Of a stretch of 64,000 bases of DNA, positions 62,413 to 64,000 are shown in pieces (position 1 is the first letter of the stretch; each line of letters begins with the position of its first letter). Source of the stretch: Streptomyces hiroshimensis (GTDB lineage: Bacteria > Actinomycetota > Actinomycetes > Streptomycetales > Streptomycetaceae). Location: NCBI RefSeq assembly GCF_014650335.1, contig NZ_BMUT01000002.1, forward strand, positions 573,301 through 637,300, given 5' to 3'. The position numbers were made by a program, and so were the translations under genes. Under the pieces are notes generated by a model. The model saw only the letters and a program-made list of their open reading frames with translations. It did no database searches and was not told the origin of the DNA.

Positions 62413-63876
62413 CTAGGCCGGGGCGAACCACACCTTGTCGCGGCCCGGGTCCGCCTCGATCACCCGCACGCGCATGCGGTGCCCGAGGGGCAGCGGCGGC
62501 CCGTCGCCGTCGCCCTCGACGTGGCCGACCACCGCCGGCTCGTAGAGGTGGACCGTGCCCGCGGTCGGGCGGTCCTCCTGCACGTCCACCACGTACGCGT
62601 CGAAGACCTGCCCGATCCGGTCGCGCAGCAGCGCCGCCTCGACCAGGTCCACGCACTCCCGCTCGACCTGGGCCGCGCGCCGCGCCCCCGTCTCCATCTC
62701 GCCGGGCAGGGCGTCGAGCGCGGCCCGTACCCACTCGGGCGGGTCGGTGCCCGCGGCGGCGGCCAGGCACAGCTCGCCGGTGTAGCGGTCGACCAGGCGG
62801 CGCAGGGGAGCGGTGCAGTGCGCGTACGGGGCGGCGAGGGCGGCGTGGCCGGGGTCGGCGGGTACCGGGCGCTCCGTGGGCCGCTCGCGGTCGAAGACGG
62901 TGTAGCCCGCGCCGCGCAGCAGCGCCGTGCACTCCTGGAGGAAGGCCGCGTGCTGGGTGTGGGAGGGGTCGAGCGCGCGGATGACGACCGCGTACGGCAT
63001 GTCCTCCGGCCAGGTGACGCCGAGGGCGCGGGCCACGCGCCGCAGCCGGTCGACGGCCCGCTCGGGCGCGGTGGGCAGCGTGCGCAGGATGCCGGTGCCC
63101 GCGCGCAGCATCAGGCCGGCCGCGGCCATGCCCGTCATCAGGGATATCTGGGCGTTCCAGCCCTCCGCGGGCAGGGGAGTGCGGTAGGCGAGCGCGTAGC
63201 GGTTGCCGCGGTGCACGATCTCCTGCTCGGGGACGTTGAGCGAGATCCCGCCCCGGGCGCGCTCCAGCGCCTCGCGCCGCATCCCGGCCTCGCGCAGCAG
63301 GCACAGCGACTCCTCGGCCGTGCCGGAGTCCAGGGCGTGCTGGACGGCCGCGTAGTCGAGCCGGGCCCGGCTGCGCACGAGCGCGCGCCGCAGGTCCGTC
63401 GCCTCGACCCGGCCGTCCGCGTCGAGGTCGAAGCGCCACAGCAGGGCGGGCCGGCTGTGGTCGGGGAGCAGGCTGGCCGCGCCCTCGCCGAGGACGGCGG
63501 GGTGGAGCGGAACGCGCCCGTCGGGGTAGTAGAGGGTCATCACACGGCGGTGCGCCTCGGCGTCCAGGGCCTGGCCGGGGCGGACGAAGGCGGCCACGTC
63601 GGCGATCGCGTAGTACACGCGGAAGCCCCCGCCGTCGCGCCGCTCCAGGTGCATGGCCTGGTCGAGGTCCATCGAGCCGGGCGGGTCGACGGTGAAGAGC
63701 GGCAGCTCGGTGGCGTCGTACGCCGGGAGGCGGGGACGGCGCGCGGCCTGCTCGGCCTCCGCGAGGGCGTCGGCCGGGAATTCCTCGGTCACCCCGGTGT
63801 CCTCGCGCAGCCGGCGCAGCGCGGCCCGCAGGGGACTGCCGTCCGCGTCGGTCACGTGCATCTTGCGGCGGGGCAT
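62413..63876 (-). CDS. RNB-domain ribonuclease (RNase II/R-like)
   Basis: 487 residues, shorter than RNase R because N-terminal cold-shock domains are missing. RNB core: LFTVDPPGSMDLDQAMHLER, the metal-binding DPPGSxDLDQ motif; then YYAIADVAAFVRPG, MTLYYPDGRVPLHP, and YAHCTAPLRRLVDRYTG near the end, followed by a small S1-like C-terminal barrel. It is a 3'-5' exoribonuclease. ATG 63876 follows CGTCCC. Convergent neighbours absent; rnpB lies downstream on the same strand. Confidence 0.9.
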   Translation of the reverse strand: MPRRKMHVTDADGSPLRAALRRLREDTGVTEEFPADALAEAEQAARRPRLPAYDATELPLFTVDPPGSMDLDQAMHLERRDGGGFRVYYAIADVAAFVRPGQALDAEAHRRVMTLYYPDGRVPLHPAVLGEGAASLLPDHSRPALLWRFDLDADGRVEATDLRRALVRSRARLDYAAVQHALDSGTAEESLCLLREAGMRREALERARGGISLNVPEQEIVHRGNRYALAYRTPLPAEGWNAQISLMTGMAAAGLMLRAGTGILRTLPTAPERAVDRLRRVARALGVTWPEDMPYAVVIRALDPSHTQHAAFLQECTALLRGAGYTVFDRERPTERPVPADPGHAALAAPYAHCTAPLRRLVDRYTGELCLAAAAGTDPPEWVRAALDALPGEMETGARRAAQVERECVDLVEAALLRDRIGQVFDAYVVDVQEDRPTAGTVHLYEPAVVGHVEGDGDGPPLPLGHRMRVRVIEADPGRDKVWFAPA

Positions 63877-63996
63877 GGGACGAGCGTATTTCCGGTGCGG
63901 GCGCGGGGCACGGCGAGCGTGGCGTGCGGCGCCGGGCGCGGCGTTAGGCTCGTCCGGATCGACCCGCACGCATCCGTACCGATGGGAGAAGACACC

Positions 63997-64000
63997 GTGC
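63997..64000 (+). CDS. Possible start of the next gene, truncated by the window end
   Basis: GTG at 63997 is preceded by GGGAGA 6 nt upstream (ATG 63982 is an alternative), with TAGGCT around 63946 as a possible -10. Only the first codon is visible, so the product cannot be named. Confidence 0.3.

Overview
The window is a Streptomyces-type actinomycete chromosome segment. The DNA is very GC-rich with third-position GC bias, GTG starts are common, co-directional genes are coupled by ATGA/GTGA overlaps, and there are mycothiol/F420-type enzymes, XRE-DUF397 regulator pairs, a DmdR-like iron box and an AmfS/RamS-type peptide locus. No tRNA, rRNA, CRISPR array, prophage or insertion sequence was seen. 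One structural RNA gene is present: rnpB, on the minus strand at 61929-62338.

Layout. 0-9 kb: secreted HNH nuclease; a Mn-type (yybP-ykoY) riboswitch in front of a TMEM165/GDT1-family transporter; a HAD phosphatase; a 14-TM MFS exporter fused to a winged-helix domain; a GT87-PAP2 fusion; and a coupled DUF6230-DUF6114-secreted protein trio. 9.5-12.2 kb: CYP125-like P450 and FadA5-like thiolase, divergent as in the mycobacterial sterol locus, with a KstR-type box between them. 12.2-20.4 kb: two GNATs, a PsiD-like pyruvoyl decarboxylase, a Nudix protein, and a stack of small regulators (DUF397, XRE-DUF5753, DUF6879, XRE-TPR, ABM) with gene debris between them. 20.4-27.1 kb: a five-gene minus-strand operon led by a cobalamin riboswitch. 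It encodes a membrane-anchored alpha/alpha-barrel protein, an SCO2322-family protein, EcfT, a fused EcfA-EcfA' and an ECF S component; I read it as a vitamin B12 uptake system whose extracytoplasmic parts resemble the two domains of animal intrinsic factor/transcobalamin. 27.2-29.1 kb: aldehyde dehydrogenase plus ferredoxin. 29.2-37.2 kb: a complete class III lanthipeptide (SapB/AmfS-like) cluster: synthetase, a 40-residue precursor too short for routine gene finding, two ABC exporters and a RamR-like regulator. 37.4-42.9 kb: a KstR-like TetR repressor, a glycosyltransferase-methyltransferase-alpha/alpha-barrel operon and a mycothiol-type enzyme. 43-56.6 kb: M1 peptidase lipoprotein, F420-type oxidoreductase, cell-wall amidase, SOD-like protein, the conserved Nif3-zinc ribbon-RNase H/phosphatase operon, an iron-regulated siderophore-binding lipoprotein, and a large protein with a disordered tail of PLLxEVPR repeats. 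56.7-64 kb: Hsd4A-like SDR, Zn alcohol dehydrogenase and MaoC-type hydratase behind a perfect KstR box, a DesK/DesR-like two-component pair, rnpB and an RNB ribonuclease.

The main theme is a dispersed sterol/cholesterol-type catabolic regulon: KstR (37380-38018), boxes of the form TnnAACnnGTTnnA at 38170 and 59872 and a near-match at 10955, and CYP125, FadA5, Hsd4A, MaoC and Rv3520c-like LLM genes. A second shared operator, CTGAY-N5-RTCAG, precedes the P450, the aldehyde dehydrogenase and the LLM gene, which suggests another regulator acting on the same set. Several intergenic regions hold tandem GC-rich repeats (129-bp, 165-bp, 36-bp and 21-bp periods).
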